Assembly: GCA_024704765.1 (NCBI GenBank)
Contig: JAKMXF010000299.1
Location: 310,001-374,000 of the forward strand
Length of the DNA stretch: 64,000 nucleotides
Reading direction: 5' to 3'
Source: Oopsacas minuta
Taxonomy: Eukaryota; Porifera; Hexactinellida; Lyssacinosida; Leucopsacidae
Under the pieces are notes generated by a model. It was given only the letters and a program-made list of their open reading frames with translations. It was not told the origin of the DNA and did not search any database. Position 1 is the first letter of the stretch, and each line of letters starts with the position of its first letter. The translations under genes were made by a program, and so were the position numbers. Below are positions 31,754-42,011 of the stretch, in pieces.

Positions 31754-33619
31754 ATGATGCTCAGTCAGTTGACAGAGTTCTTCGAAAGCAAACCCTCCGA
31801 CAAGAATAAAGAGATGCATCGTCTCTTCAAAGATCTCCCAGAAACTGAGAAAATAATTGACGATTATTCCTGTGCTCTAGCCAAGGAAATTCTTATACAA
31901 GGTCGTATGTATGTGAGTCAAAATTGGTTGTGTTTCTATTCAAACATATTCATGATAGAGAATAAGCTAATAATCCCATTCGCTCATGTAACAGCTCTAA
32001 CAAAGGAGAGAACAGCCCTTGTAATTCCTAATGCTATTACCATTACAGCTAATAATGCGAAGTATGGATTTAGCTCATTCGTGGCTCGTGATATTGTGCA
32101 TAATATTCTAATGCTTATTTGGCAAAATTCGCGATCTTCATCGCCTCTAATCGCAATAGAACTATTCACATCGGTTAGAAAAGCTTGGGGTGTTCATATT
32201 CCGCAAGCAAACAGTGAAGAGGAGATTTGGGGTAGCTGGAAGAAGTACAAACAGTCAACTAGCTCCCAGCGTGAATTAGAACTCTCTACTAGTGTTGAAT
32301 CCCCGACTGAAGAAATTAAAGCTGGACAAATTTCTGTACAGAAATCCCCTGATATAATTCCCATAAGCGATTCCGCATCAAATTTATTAATCGATCAAAC
32401 ATATCATACCCCAGAGGAGAAATCTATCTCATCAGAGGATCTTAACTTCCCTGACAGAATATCCACAACATCTGGTGATAGTAGACAGTCAGATATCGAT
32501 GTTTCCGGTTTCTATACTGATTTAGAGACAACTTATATAGAAAAGAATTATTCTTATCCTTGTGGAAAGCTATTCAATCTTTTATTTATGGAAGGACAGT
32601 TTATGGATGAAGTTATGAGAGAGAGGAAAGGTTCTGAGTGCGATTATGGAAACTGGGAAATAAATCCGTTAGGTGGAAAGCTACGTCAATTACGCTATAG
32701 ATTAGCATTAAACTATTCAATAGGTCCACGTAGCTGTATCAATACAGAAGAACAAGTAATGTCTCCTTCCACTCAGCAAGATATAGTGTACCTCATTGAC
32801 GTACTCATCCGTAATTACAGCATACCCTATTGTGATAATTTCCATGTTATAACAAGGTATCTAATAGTCAGGACTGGTAGCAATGAAACTCTTATGAAAA
32901 TTACTGCCAAGATAATATTCACAAAGATTAGTATTATAACGCCAAAATCCTTTATACAAAGAAATGTGCTAGAAGGATTAAATACTTATTTCATGCTGCT
33001 TGAAGCTGCATTGACTAACTGGATTAAGAGATATCCTTGTGAGACAATTCGCAGTGCGAGTAGAGCTCGTCGTAGAAAGCGCGAAAGTAGAGCACCATTA
33101 CAACTCCCTCTTACTCCGAATAAAAGCGAGCCAGAGGATACATCTACAACAACTACATCCTCACCTACTAAACCAAATACTAACCTATTCCCATCCATGG
33201 TTCCTGTAACTCAAGAAACTAGTAATCGTGGTACAAACACTAGTATGCCTTTCCTAGAAAACTATAAATACTACGTCATGGCTATTTCTGTATTTATTTT
33301 CTGTATACTTTTTTGGTATTTATTACTAGGTTCAAATTCTACTCCACAACCTGATCCACAAGCCTTTAACTGGCCAACTAATCAAAAGGAATGGATAACT
33401 CTTGTACTCAAGCAACAGCGTGCTTATGAACGCAATTTCGCAGCAATAAAGGAATATTTCGCGATTGTACAGGAGAAGCTTGAAGACACAGCTAAGACTA
33501 TAGAGACTCTGAATAAAGTAACTGATGGAGCTATTATGAAAGATGCGATTAATTGTATGACAGATCCTTCTTGTAGTGAAGAAGAGTTACATTCTATTAC
33601 TGACACTCAAAATGAATAA
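31754..33619 (+). CDS. GRAMD1: GRAMD1/Aster sterol-transfer protein (GRAM + ASTER + TM)
   Basis: GRAMD1 (Aster) proteins sit in the ER and carry accessible cholesterol from the plasma membrane at contact sites. The 621-aa protein has a GRAM domain (about 20-120; GRMYVSQNWLCFYSNIFMIE, KLIIPFAHVTALTKERTAL), a disordered acidic linker and a StARkin-type ASTER/VASt domain (about 255-420; ETTYIEKNYSYPCGKLFNLL, RQLRYRLALNYSIGPRS, CDNFHVITRYLIVRT). A basic stretch and one C-terminal membrane span (about 508-526) follow, with a coiled-coil-like tail. The ATG at 31754 follows a CACTTGTAG acceptor-like site by 22 bases. Single coding exon; one pre-duplication homologue of GRAMD1A/B/C. Confidence 0.9.
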   Translation: MMLSQLTEFFESKPSDKNKEMHRLFKDLPETEKIIDDYSCALAKEILIQGRMYVSQNWLCFYSNIFMIENKLIIPFAHVTALTKERTALVIPNAITITANNAKYGFSSFVARDIVHNILMLIWQNSRSSSPLIAIELFTSVRKAWGVHIPQANSEEEIWGSWKKYKQSTSSQRELELSTSVESPTEEIKAGQISVQKSPDIIPISDSASNLLIDQTYHTPEEKSISSEDLNFPDRISTTSGDSRQSDIDVSGFYTDLETTYIEKNYSYPCGKLFNLLFMEGQFMDEVMRERKGSECDYGNWEINPLGGKLRQLRYRLALNYSIGPRSCINTEEQVMSPSTQQDIVYLIDVLIRNYSIPYCDNFHVITRYLIVRTGSNETLMKITAKIIFTKISIITPKSFIQRNVLEGLNTYFMLLEAALTNWIKRYPCETIRSASRARRRKRESRAPLQLPLTPNKSEPEDTSTTTTSSPTKPNTNLFPSMVPVTQETSNRGTNTSMPFLENYKYYVMAISVFIFCILFWYLLLGSNSTPQPDPQAFNWPTNQKEWITLVLKQQRAYERNFAAIKEYFAIVQEKLEDTAKTIETLNKVTDGAIMKDAINCMTDPSCSEEELHSITDTQNE

Positions 33620-33714
33620 TCAACTATTATTCATTACAGCTTGTATATCAGTTGATTGATTTTTAATATTTCATCTTTACAATTTGTTTATCTTGTTTGT
33701 TTCTACATCCTGTC

Positions 33715-33945
33715 CCATATTACTAGCGTTAAAGTATCTGTTATGACGAAAATGGTCTGCCTTATATGTTATTAAGGATTTAACCATGGATGCTGGATTT
33801 AGTTATCAGCTTGGATGTTGTTCTAGGTTATTCTGAGGTACTCTCTCGCTTGATTTGACTGAAAATTTGGATCCAACAAGTTTAAATAACTAATAATCAA
33901 ATGGGGATCATTTTTGTCAAAACAGGTCCATTGGATTGAATTTTA
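33715..33945. mobile_element. long-TIR element family 4, copy 1
   Basis: Shares the gacgaaaatg...ggatttaaccatggatg...ctggatttag end and the core cttggatgttgttctaggt with copies at 35805-36000 and 36480-36700. Lies between GRAMD1 and HYKK. Boundaries approximate. Confidence 0.55.
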
Positions 33946-33994
33946 AGTACCATATTGGTTTATTATGTTTTTATCCTATTATTAGCCCTCAGTT

Positions 33995-35086
33995 ATGGCT
34001 TCTAGTAACACTATTCAATCTGAAACAGCTATTCGTGCTGATATCCCATTAACAGAAGCTAGAAGGTTATTCTCTGATCTCTATGACATGCCTAATATCA
34101 TTAAGATGTACGAGTTACCCTCCTATTCAGATCGTAATTTCTATGTTTGTGTAGAACCAAATACAGAGTATGTATTGAAGATAATGTCTAAAATTGATAG
34201 TAATTTACCTTACATGCAAGCTATAGCGAATTTACTATTACTAGTTGATTCAAATAATCTTCCTTATAAATGTTCAAAGCCAAATATTTCTAAGAATGGA
34301 AATACTGTTGAGATGGTATCATTATCAACAGACGCAAATAGCAATGGTAAACATTGTGTAATTCTATTGACATATTTGCCTGGGAAACTGCTTAAAGATG
34401 TCTACACTGGGAATACTATTGATTTAACACTTTTGTATCAGTGTGGTAAAGATCTTGCACAATTTCTTACCATCTTAAAGGACTATTATGATCCTGGATT
34501 AGAATTCCGCAAAGGGTATATATGGGACACTGTTAACCTAAAAATGGTAGGAAAATATATACCAAAAATCAAAGATTTTATTGATCCTAAAGACTTAGAA
34601 TTACTTGAGAAATACTATGGATATTTCATTGAAAAGATTGAGCCAAATCTCGACAAATTCCACAAATGCACTATACACAGTGACCTGAACGAAATGAACT
34701 TATTAGTTAACTCTGACGGAAAATTAATTGGCATAATAGACTTCACAGATACAGTATATTCCTATAGAATATTTGAATTAAGTAATTTAACAGCCTACAT
34801 AATGGTACACTGTTACTCAGAGGGTAGCGATCCTTTTCAAGTAGGTAGACATCTTATACAAGGTTTTCTCACTAAATTACAATTATCAAAATCAGAACTT
34901 GACAACCTATTTACAGCTCTTACAGGTAGATTGATACTTTCAGCAGTAATGGGATATTACTATCATAGTCAAGAACCTACTAATGATTATCTGCTAAATA
35001 CTCCCAAACCCGCTATCAACTTATTACGTCATATATCAGAACATGAACATTCTGCTATTGAAGAGATATTATTCAAACCGTTATGA
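33995..35086 (+). CDS. HYKK: hydroxylysine kinase (APH family)
   Basis: HYKK (AGPHD1) phosphorylates 5-hydroxylysine with GTP in lysine/collagen breakdown. The 363-aa protein matches the family along its length. It has LPSYSDRNFYVCVEP and EYVLKIM (ATP/GTP-binding lysine), LLTYLPGKLLKDV (hinge) and RKGYIWDTVNL. It also has the catalytic loop TIHSDLNEMNLL (HxDxxxxN form) and the metal-binding GIIDFTDTVYSYRIFELS. Human HYKK is 373 aa. The ATG follows a pyrimidine-rich TTATTAGCCCTCAG by two bases. Single exon. Confidence 0.88.
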   Translation: MASSNTIQSETAIRADIPLTEARRLFSDLYDMPNIIKMYELPSYSDRNFYVCVEPNTEYVLKIMSKIDSNLPYMQAIANLLLLVDSNNLPYKCSKPNISKNGNTVEMVSLSTDANSNGKHCVILLTYLPGKLLKDVYTGNTIDLTLLYQCGKDLAQFLTILKDYYDPGLEFRKGYIWDTVNLKMVGKYIPKIKDFIDPKDLELLEKYYGYFIEKIEPNLDKFHKCTIHSDLNEMNLLVNSDGKLIGIIDFTDTVYSYRIFELSNLTAYIMVHCYSEGSDPFQVGRHLIQGFLTKLQLSKSELDNLFTALTGRLILSAVMGYYYHSQEPTNDYLLNTPKPAINLLRHISEHEHSAIEEILFKPL

Positions 35087-35170
35087 TAATACGTATTCTA
35101 TTTATTTATTCTTTATTAGGTTAATATTTATCTTTATATCGATTATAATATCATAAAAAGTTAGAATTCT

Positions 35171-35457
35171 GCAGTCAACTCACGTTTTATCGAATCCCAA
35201 GAGCCCGCGATAGTTACTTCGATACACTTGGAGTTCGATATATCAGATGAAAGCCTTTGACGGTTTGGGACCATATTTGTACACTTTAAGATTCCACAAA
35301 TCGTATTTTGCAAGAATTTTCGAATTTTCTATTGTGCATGCTAATTACCATACAAAACTGAGCTCTATATCAATGAGAACAGTTGTTAATAGGCGGTTTA
35401 CACTGTATTATGATATATGATATATCTGTGTTTGATATATCAAGAGTTGACTACTGC
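35171..35457. mobile_element. pogo-like MITE family 1, copy d (enlarged)
   Basis: Begins gcagtcaactcacgttttatcg and ends gatatatcaagagttgact. The interior holds gggaccatatttgtacac, the reverse complement of the family interior motif. At about 290 bp it is larger than other copies. It fills the HYKK-WASHC1 gap and is directly upstream of the WASHC1 start. Confidence 0.6.
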
Positions 35458-35537
35458 TATTTATCCAAGCAAAATGAATTTGAAATTTCCTGTAGAACTT
35501 GCTTATAACTTTCACTTCAAAAACATTATCTAGAGAA

Positions 35538-38500
35538 ATGCCTGTCAAAACCTATGACATGCCTCTGATCAGCTCAGGGCTAAGGCAAGAAGAGTTCATA
35601 CGTCAGATGGTAGACTCCCTCGAATATCTAGAAGCTGTATCAAGTGATATATTTAATCTCATATCTATATCAGTATCAGAGCAGAAAGATAAACTTATTG
35701 ATATTAATAATCGTATAAATACTGCTGAAGCTAAAGTAGAGAAACTCAAAACCAGCAGCTCAAGGGGTCAGTTGTTCCTTTTCGATTTCCTAGTCTGATA
35801 ATACTGTTACCCAATACAAGGTTACTCTGTACGAACTACCATGGATAACTTTATGCTTATTAGTTAGTTAGATAGTGGGGTTTCGTTTGTTCTAGGTCAT
35901 TTCGAGACACGGGTATTTCTAACATAAAATTTACGAAATCCACCATCCATGGTTAAATGTCTGATAAGCATATATTAGAGCATTTTCGTCAGAACAACAT
36001 TCTTATATTGATGACATAACACATTCCATTCATGGAATATACTTTACCAAATATATCAATTACTATACTAATACTGTAGGTACTGTTGTATACTCTGTAC
36101 CGAAATACCCAGCACCCCCAGTGCTAGAGGATCAGAGACCAATATTCTCAAAAGTGGAAGATGGAATCTGTAAAGTCCGCAGAAGCAAAGGAGAGATAGT
36201 ATCCAAACTGGAGCCAGCTAATGATCACCATATCAAGGAATCAACAGCTTACTATATCCTACCAGCTGATGTATGGCCTTCTGAATCAGAGCTAATGGAA
36301 GGAGGGTTTAAGCATAAATTCAAAAAGAATAAGAATCTTGAAGATAATGAAGGATTAGGTAGTCTACCTCGCTATTTACCTTCAGTGTCTTCTTTGATGT
36401 TATTCAATACTTCAGAAAATCCTTATCTCAATTATATTATCATGTAAGTACAGTTTTTATCTCGAATGGTAGCTCTGTTGGATTGTAAACGTTGTTATGG
36501 AAAAAATGTATATAACCATGGATGGTAGATTTCATTTTACCTGCTTGGATGTTGCTCTAGGTCAATTTGAGGCATTCTTCGCTTGGTTGCAGGAGATTCT
36601 ATTATAACATAACACAAAATATACCGAATCCACCATCCCTGGTTAAATATCTAATAAGTATTTTGTCATTTGTACCATCAATCATGAAGGGGTCATTTTT
36701 ATGAAACAACCCCCTTTCGATGATCGCCACCCTCGCTGAGGTAAGTGACCAAATAGCGATTTAATATTTGCTAAATATTTTTATTATATACAATAAAACT
36801 CGGTTAAGATGTGCTCGCTTGGGAAGCAAACATACTAACTCAGGTATGTCTTATCCGAGTAAGTATTAACCGAGGTTGTCAGTACATATCAATTTATACA
36901 TTGAAATTTATAGTTTTGATATAATAGTTAGAAGAATTGTAGACAAGCATCATTCTTCTGACAAACAACTATAATCTGTCCTTTATTATCTAAAGCGATA
37001 CCACATGGATGATCAAACTCACCAATTCCCTGTCCATTTTTCCCAAATCTGTGTACTAGTTCTCCCTCTTTGTTAAACACATGCACACAGTGACTCTTAT
37101 AGTCACTCATTATAAAATTGTACTCTCTGTCAATGTCAAATGCTCGTGGTTTGTTTGTTTGTTTACCATTCCCTCGTGTTATCAACCTGTTGATTAGAAC
37201 ATGTTCAGAGGTAAACACTAACATGCACGGATCGCTATCATCCAACACCAATACCCTATCTCTTGTAACCTTTATATCCAGTGGTTTATTCAACACCCCA
37301 ATGCCTAGCACAGAATGGAAACGTAGATCCTCAGTTAATATCTGTATTCTGCCATTATCAGAATCGCACACGTATATATTATCAGTCCTATGAGAGAAGT
37401 CAATACAGTGTGGTCTGTTAAATTGTGTTTCTTTATTTCCTTGACTACCGACTGATGCGATTAATTTTCCTCCTAGTTCATACATGTTTACAGAATGAAC
37501 ATTTATTTGTGTGACGTAAACATAGTTTTTAGAAATGCATATACCTCGTGGTTCATTCATCTTCGCACTGAACATGAATATGTAATCTCCGTTACTATTG
37601 AATACTTGTACACGATGGTTGTCCCGATCTGTTATATAAATATTACCAGTTTTGTAATGTACAGTCAAGCTCCTACCTCCATTCAATTCTCCTGGAGCTT
37701 TCTGATCTGACGACTTCTTGCAGCTGTAAGTTGTAGGCAGCTGTTTAGTCTTGTACTCCGGTACGATAACCTTTACTTGAGGAGGGAAGGTGCGGGTGGG
37801 AGATATGCTAGTCTCATCATTTAGCTGTATACTCCCAAGCTGTTCAATATCAGTCTCGAATAGATTATCCCATATGAACTCAATACTACAGTCTGTCTCA
37901 ACTGTTAGCTCTGCTATTTTCCTATCAATTGAAGCTTGAACTTCACGTCGAATCTCATCCAACGTATTTGGAATTAGAGTCTCAGTATTTTGCGTTTTAG
38001 CCTTACTCAGTGCTTCTAGAACATTCAACATTTCATCCGTTTTGGTTTTATATTCTGTCTCTATTTGGTCTATCCTAGTTAAAAGGATTTCTTCTCTGTT
38101 TATTAGAAGTTCACGTGTTCTCTTAAAACATTCTTTAACTCTCTTTCTTGTATCATCTATCTGTTCTAGGAATTTAACGTTTATTAATAAGTTAGCCATT
38201 TATCTATAATTCTTATATAAGAATATTATACCTTTATAGTACAAGTTCATTAGTGCGTAATATGAGAAATAATGGTGTATGCTCTTAGTATTTATGTCAT
38301 TACTACCATAGCAATCGTATTATGTTATTCGTATTAGTATGAGATGTACGTAATATTGATTGAAGAATAATTAACCGTATGTATTTATATTCGCAAAAGC
38401 TTTATTTCCTAAACATATTATGTGCAAGTGTTTGCTGAGAGCCCAGAAATTGAGCTACGTAATCTTGTACCGGTCGAAATTTTGACTGACTGCAGTTTGA

Positions 38501-40079
38501 ATTCGGCCAACTTTCTAGATACATACTTGCCAATTGCCCCGAATTTGCTCGGCGTCTTGCTTTTTCTTCACTCAGGTTGTCAAGTATGGAGTTATGATAA
38601 TAGTATACAGCTAATTGTTAAGAGACTATTTACCCTTTCCCGTATGGCTTAATTTCATTTTATTTGTTTGTCTCAGCCATGTTGCATTATCTTCGATTCC
38701 CCTATATTGGGAAACATTATATTCACAGTTTTAAGCAACCCATAAGCTCAGAAGTATACAATTATGTAGAAGGAATCACGTTTCTGTAACAGCTATGATT
38801 ATAGCATGACTAAAGTTATTGCTCCGTTTCATACATAATTTATTGCTCTGTTTAGAATCTTTCTAGTATTTATTATATTTTCATGATCTCTTTGTATTCT
38901 ACGACTTTATTATGCGTACTATATTTACATGTAATTTATGATGCAGTCACTGTAGTGATCCTCTATCTGGCGTCATCAACAAGACAAGAGAGCAACATGA
39001 TGAGAGGGAAGGTCCCAGCGAAGCTCCTAACTCCATACTGACACGAGAGGACAATACTCGTCATCCTCCCGGGTCATTCGGGTATCGTCCTGTAATGAGT
39101 GAAATTTCAAAAATAGATGTACCAGATATATTACCAGATCTACCAAATGTAGCAGAGGATATAATGTATGATGCAGATCTAGGACCTTCTATAGCTCCCT
39201 CCCTAGCTAATGTAGTGCTACCTACTCTCCCTGATATGGAAACTAGCTCTATTATTTCAGAAGCTCCTCCGAGTATTTCTGACTTCAGTCTTCCTCCACC
39301 TACTCCATTACCTGAGCCTTCTGATCTAGAACCACCCCCCCCTGATAATTTTATAGAATTTGATTCTTCTAACTCTTCTGAATCAGAGGAATCTACACCA
39401 GCTAATAGTCCAGATACTGTTGATGATAGAGGAGCATTGCTACGTCAAATTGAAAATTTCAAGAAGAAAGGTTTGTACTTAATAAGAACGTAATTTTCCA
39501 CTCAAGTTATTTAATGCTAATTTAATGATACAATCAACTCCTATTATATCGAACAAGCATATATGGAAATACGGATACTCACTTATATCGATGTCAGAAA
39601 TTGTACAAATATGGTCTCAAACCAAAGTACGAATATCAAAGTACAGTGGTTATCGCTTATAAGAACACCCTTGGGAGTAGCGAAATATTTTCTTCTAACC
39701 GATATGTTCTTATACTCACTGTACCATAATTATTGCGGCCCCTTGAGCTTCGATATAACGGGATTTGACTGTACAATTATCTTCCTTATATATCTTACAT
39801 TCATTTACTTCAGATACATTGAAGCCAATGCAGCAACGTCATGAACGCAAAATTCAGAAACAGAAACAAGTAGATGAATCAGAGGATATAATGATGCAAC
39901 TTAAGAACAGATTACATCTGAGAAGAGAAGGAATATCAGGTCACAAGAGAGAGAGAGGTGCTCACATCGAGAAGAGAGAATCTGTTTTAGAACAGATGTC
40001 TCTCCTTATTCCTCCATCTAATATTGATAATACTGAGGCTATTTTAGAAGATTCTGGCGACGGTCAATGGTCAGATTGA
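35538..40079 (+). CDS. WASHC1: WASH complex subunit 1, four exons
   Basis: WASHC1 is the nucleation-promoting subunit of the endosomal WASH complex; it activates Arp2/3 for retromer sorting. Exons 35538-35766, 36080-36443, 38947-39470 and 39814-40079 give 460 aa (human about 465), all GT-AG with matching phases. WAHD1 begins MPVKTYDMPLISSGLRQEEF and includes DSLEYLEAVSSDIFNLIS. Exon 2 holds VPKYPAPPVLEDQ and SSLMLFNTSENPY. Exon 3 holds IDVPDILPDLPNVAEDIMYD, then a Pro/acidic stretch and the WH2-like GALLRQIENFKK. Exon 4 supplies the basic connector and the acidic C-terminus ending GDGQWSD, giving a VCA module. The start follows TATCTAG by 4 bases. Intron 2 (2503 nt) contains an antisense gene. 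Confidence 0.92.
35805..36000. mobile_element. long-TIR element family 4, copy 2, in WASHC1 intron 1
   Basis: Inverted ends: the left part contains aactaccatggataactttatgcttattag, and the right part reads aaatccaccatccatggttaaatgtctgataagcata followed by cattttcgtc. It makes up most of the 313-nt WASHC1 intron 35767-36079. Confidence 0.6.
36480..36700. mobile_element. long-TIR element family 4, copy 3, in WASHC1 intron 2
   Basis: Left tatataaccatggatggtagattt and right gaatccaccatccctggttaaatatctaataag are inverted repeats. The shared core is cttggatgttgctctaggtcaatttgag. Confidence 0.6.
36789..36884. mobile_element. 96-bp pogo/Tigger-like TIR element
   Basis: Ends tacaataaaactcggttaag and taaccgaggttgtcagta are imperfect inverted repeats around (a)actcggttaa, flanked by TA. 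Lies in WASHC1 intron 2 just past the 3' end of the nested NHL gene. Confidence 0.5.
36928..38199 (-). CDS. coiled-coil/NHL-repeat protein nested antisense in WASHC1 intron 2
   Basis: A single-exon 423-aa protein. Residues about 1-115 are strongly helical and charged, coiled-coil-like. From about 165 to the end are NHL beta-propeller repeats with characteristic units such as TGNIYITDRDNHRVQVFNSN, TDNIYVCDSDNGRIQIL, and GIGEFDHPCGIALDNKGQII. This is the C-terminal half of TRIM-NHL proteins (TRIM2/3/71-like) without RING or B-box, so a ubiquitin-ligase role is not supported; RNA or protein binding by the propeller is possible. The whole gene lies inside the 2503-nt intron of WASHC1 on the opposite strand. 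Confidence 0.8.
   Translation of the reverse strand: MANLLINVKFLEQIDDTRKRVKECFKRTRELLINREEILLTRIDQIETEYKTKTDEMLNVLEALSKAKTQNTETLIPNTLDEIRREVQASIDRKIAELTVETDCSIEFIWDNLFETDIEQLGSIQLNDETSISPTRTFPPQVKVIVPEYKTKQLPTTYSCKKSSDQKAPGELNGGRSLTVHYKTGNIYITDRDNHRVQVFNSNGDYIFMFSAKMNEPRGICISKNYVYVTQINVHSVNMYELGGKLIASVGSQGNKETQFNRPHCIDFSHRTDNIYVCDSDNGRIQILTEDLRFHSVLGIGVLNKPLDIKVTRDRVLVLDDSDPCMLVFTSEHVLINRLITRGNGKQTNKPRAFDIDREYNFIMSDYKSHCVHVFNKEGELVHRFGKNGQGIGEFDHPCGIALDNKGQIIVVCQKNDACLQFF
38200..38946. other. rest of WASHC1 intron 2, upstream of the nested NHL gene
   Basis: No gene recognised. By position it must hold the promoter of the antisense NHL gene. Confidence 0.4.
39529..39773. mobile_element. pogo-like MITE family 1, copy e, with a nested 82-bp element
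   Basis: Outer ends tacaatcaactcctattata and tataacgggatttgactgta are inverted repeats of family 1. Inside, at 39642-39723, a second element with its own ends (tacagtggttatcgcttataag and gttcttatactcactgta) interrupts it. Removing the inner 82 bp leaves 163 bp, the length of intact copies such as 43909-44078. Lies in WASHC1 intron 3. Confidence 0.8.
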
Positions 40080-40210
40080 GTTTGTGCTAAGTATTGCTTT
40101 ATACATATATCAATATTGCATGATTAGTATGTATATGTGCTACTAGCGTATATTTCTTTGAGAATTTTAAGGAATAGTTTGTGGTTATTATATCAAGTTT
40201 CGATTAGATA

Positions 40211-40360
40211 TATAGTGGCTGCCGGTTATAAGAACCCCATTGGGAATAGCAATACATGCTCTTCTAATCTGCATAAAATATACAGGAATATAGAACCGAT
40301 TTCTAGAGGATGGTACTTATATATTATATCCGGTATGTTCTTATATCTGGCATCCACTGA
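40211..40360. mobile_element. TIR element related to the nested element at 39642
   Basis: Ends tatagtggctgccggttata with agaacccc and gttcttatatctggcatccactga match the ends of the 82-bp element at 39642-39723, in a longer (about 150-bp) copy. Lies in the WASHC1-endophilin gap (40080-40484), which otherwise shows nothing. Confidence 0.65.
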
Positions 40361-40484
40361 CACTTCGTGACTAGGAAATTTTATATTTACTCACAAACAA
40401 TATAAGTATACGCAAGTATGTTTATTTGTTCCTTACAATTAGCTTCATATATTACATAACTACACGAAGTACTACAACTTCTCT

Positions 40485-41516
40485 ATGGCTTCAGAATCAA
40501 GTATGTCAACCTCAGTGGAGCAGGGTAATAGCTCTAACGGTACCTCTAAGATGGGTCAGGTCCGTCGCGCTTACAGCCGCACGCGTCAATTCACACTTGA
40601 GAAATTCGGTAAAGGTGAGGTGACCGAATACGGCCCTGAATACACTCGCCTGTGCACTAAAGTTGATAAAATACGCTCGTATACTGAGCGTATATCGATG
40701 GAAGTAAGCTATCTACTACAGCCTAATCCCACGCTACGGATGGAAGAGTTTCTCATGAAAAGAATGAGTCCTACACATGGTATCAATCTTCCTCACCTAG
40801 CATTAGGAGATAGTCTCCTTAGTTACGGGAAAACTCAAGAAGGAATGTTAGGTGCTTATCTCTCTAACTGTGGAACAGCTCATAAAGGTATAGGAGAGAG
40901 CAGGAGAAAATTTATGGAGGAAACCAACGCGTATTTGCTCACTCCCCTCAGAGCATTTCTAGACGTAGACCTGAGAGCTGCTAATAATGAACGTAAGAGG
41001 TTAGGAATCCTCCGTTTGGATTTAGATGCCGCTAAATCTGAATACAGAAAATGTACCAAAACTGAGAAGCTTAAACAGCTGGAGGAGCGAATGGCTATAG
41101 AAGATGAAGCATACTCTGAACAGTACCAAAAGACCGTAGACTGCTATAAACGGATAGTAGAAGTACATGAACGTCATCTAGGTTACTTCAAGAAGTATAT
41201 TGCGAGCTACTCTAAGTACATGCAGGAATCTGTTATATTCTTAGATGGCATTACAACTACACCACAGGTCACGGAATCAGATGAGAAGTTGGATAATACA
41301 TCTGGTGGGAAACAAGACGGGATTTTCACTATAGGGAGTGAGCCCAGAAAAGCTAAGGCAAAGTTTGACTACACAGCAAACTCTGATGAAGAGATACCTA
41401 TCCTAAAGGATGAGGTTGTCATGGTAACGCAAGAGAATGATGCAGGCTTTGCAACAATCGAGAAGATTAACGGTGAGACTGGGAAAGTGCCTACTGCCTA
41501 TCTAGAGTTCCTATAG
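40485..41516 (+). CDS. SH3GLB1: endophilin B, N-BAR/SH3 protein
   Basis: Endophilin B proteins curve membranes in autophagy, mitochondrial dynamics and Golgi/endosome traffic. The 343-aa protein has an N-BAR domain (about 25-255), with TRQFTLEKFGKGEVTEYGPE, VSYLLQPNPTLRMEEFLMKR and NNERKRLGILRLDLDAAKSE. A C-terminal SH3 domain follows (about 284-343; KAKAKFDYTANSDEEIPILK, TGKVPTAYLEFL). The LLQPNP...R.EEF and RLDLDAAK signatures favour the B type over endophilin A. Single exon. Confidence 0.88.
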   Translation: MASESSMSTSVEQGNSSNGTSKMGQVRRAYSRTRQFTLEKFGKGEVTEYGPEYTRLCTKVDKIRSYTERISMEVSYLLQPNPTLRMEEFLMKRMSPTHGINLPHLALGDSLLSYGKTQEGMLGAYLSNCGTAHKGIGESRRKFMEETNAYLLTPLRAFLDVDLRAANNERKRLGILRLDLDAAKSEYRKCTKTEKLKQLEERMAIEDEAYSEQYQKTVDCYKRIVEVHERHLGYFKKYIASYSKYMQESVIFLDGITTTPQVTESDEKLDNTSGGKQDGIFTIGSEPRKAKAKFDYTANSDEEIPILKDEVVMVTQENDAGFATIEKINGETGKVPTAYLEFL

Positions 41517-42011
41517 CTCCCAGTGCTAATGCATTATCTCAAACTTGTATATTTCTGTTACATGAATTACCCTTTAGATATTAGAAATTACGTGAATGAG
41601 CTCAGTGTTGTGAAGATTATTAGTGCACTAATGGGATAATACATCGTGTATGTTTATGTAATTATAACTATATCTGTAATTTGTATTACTATCCTATACT
41701 CATTGTTATTCAATTGTCTACCTATTTAGTATATATTTGTGAGTTTATTTGTATACGTAATGTTGTATATTAAGAATTGTCTGTATAACAGATTAGGGGT
41801 GCTGTACGTATAAGCAAATGGTCTAATCGGTGTTTTCACGGATTTAGGCTCGTATTTATCACCCTTACACTTTTGTGTACAAATATCTCTGTACACAAAC
41901 GTTGCGCTAGCTTTGTACACAAAGGTCATTCAACATAATCCAATAACTTCTTGAAAAGGAGATTAATGTCTATCTTATTATATATGAATACATTGCCTGT
42001 AATAAGCTATC
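41517..42011. other. intergenic gap, no gene recognised
   Basis: AT-rich. Short direct repeats of ttgtgtacaaa/gtacacaaa type occur at about 41870-41930. Nothing else identified. Confidence 0.4.
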
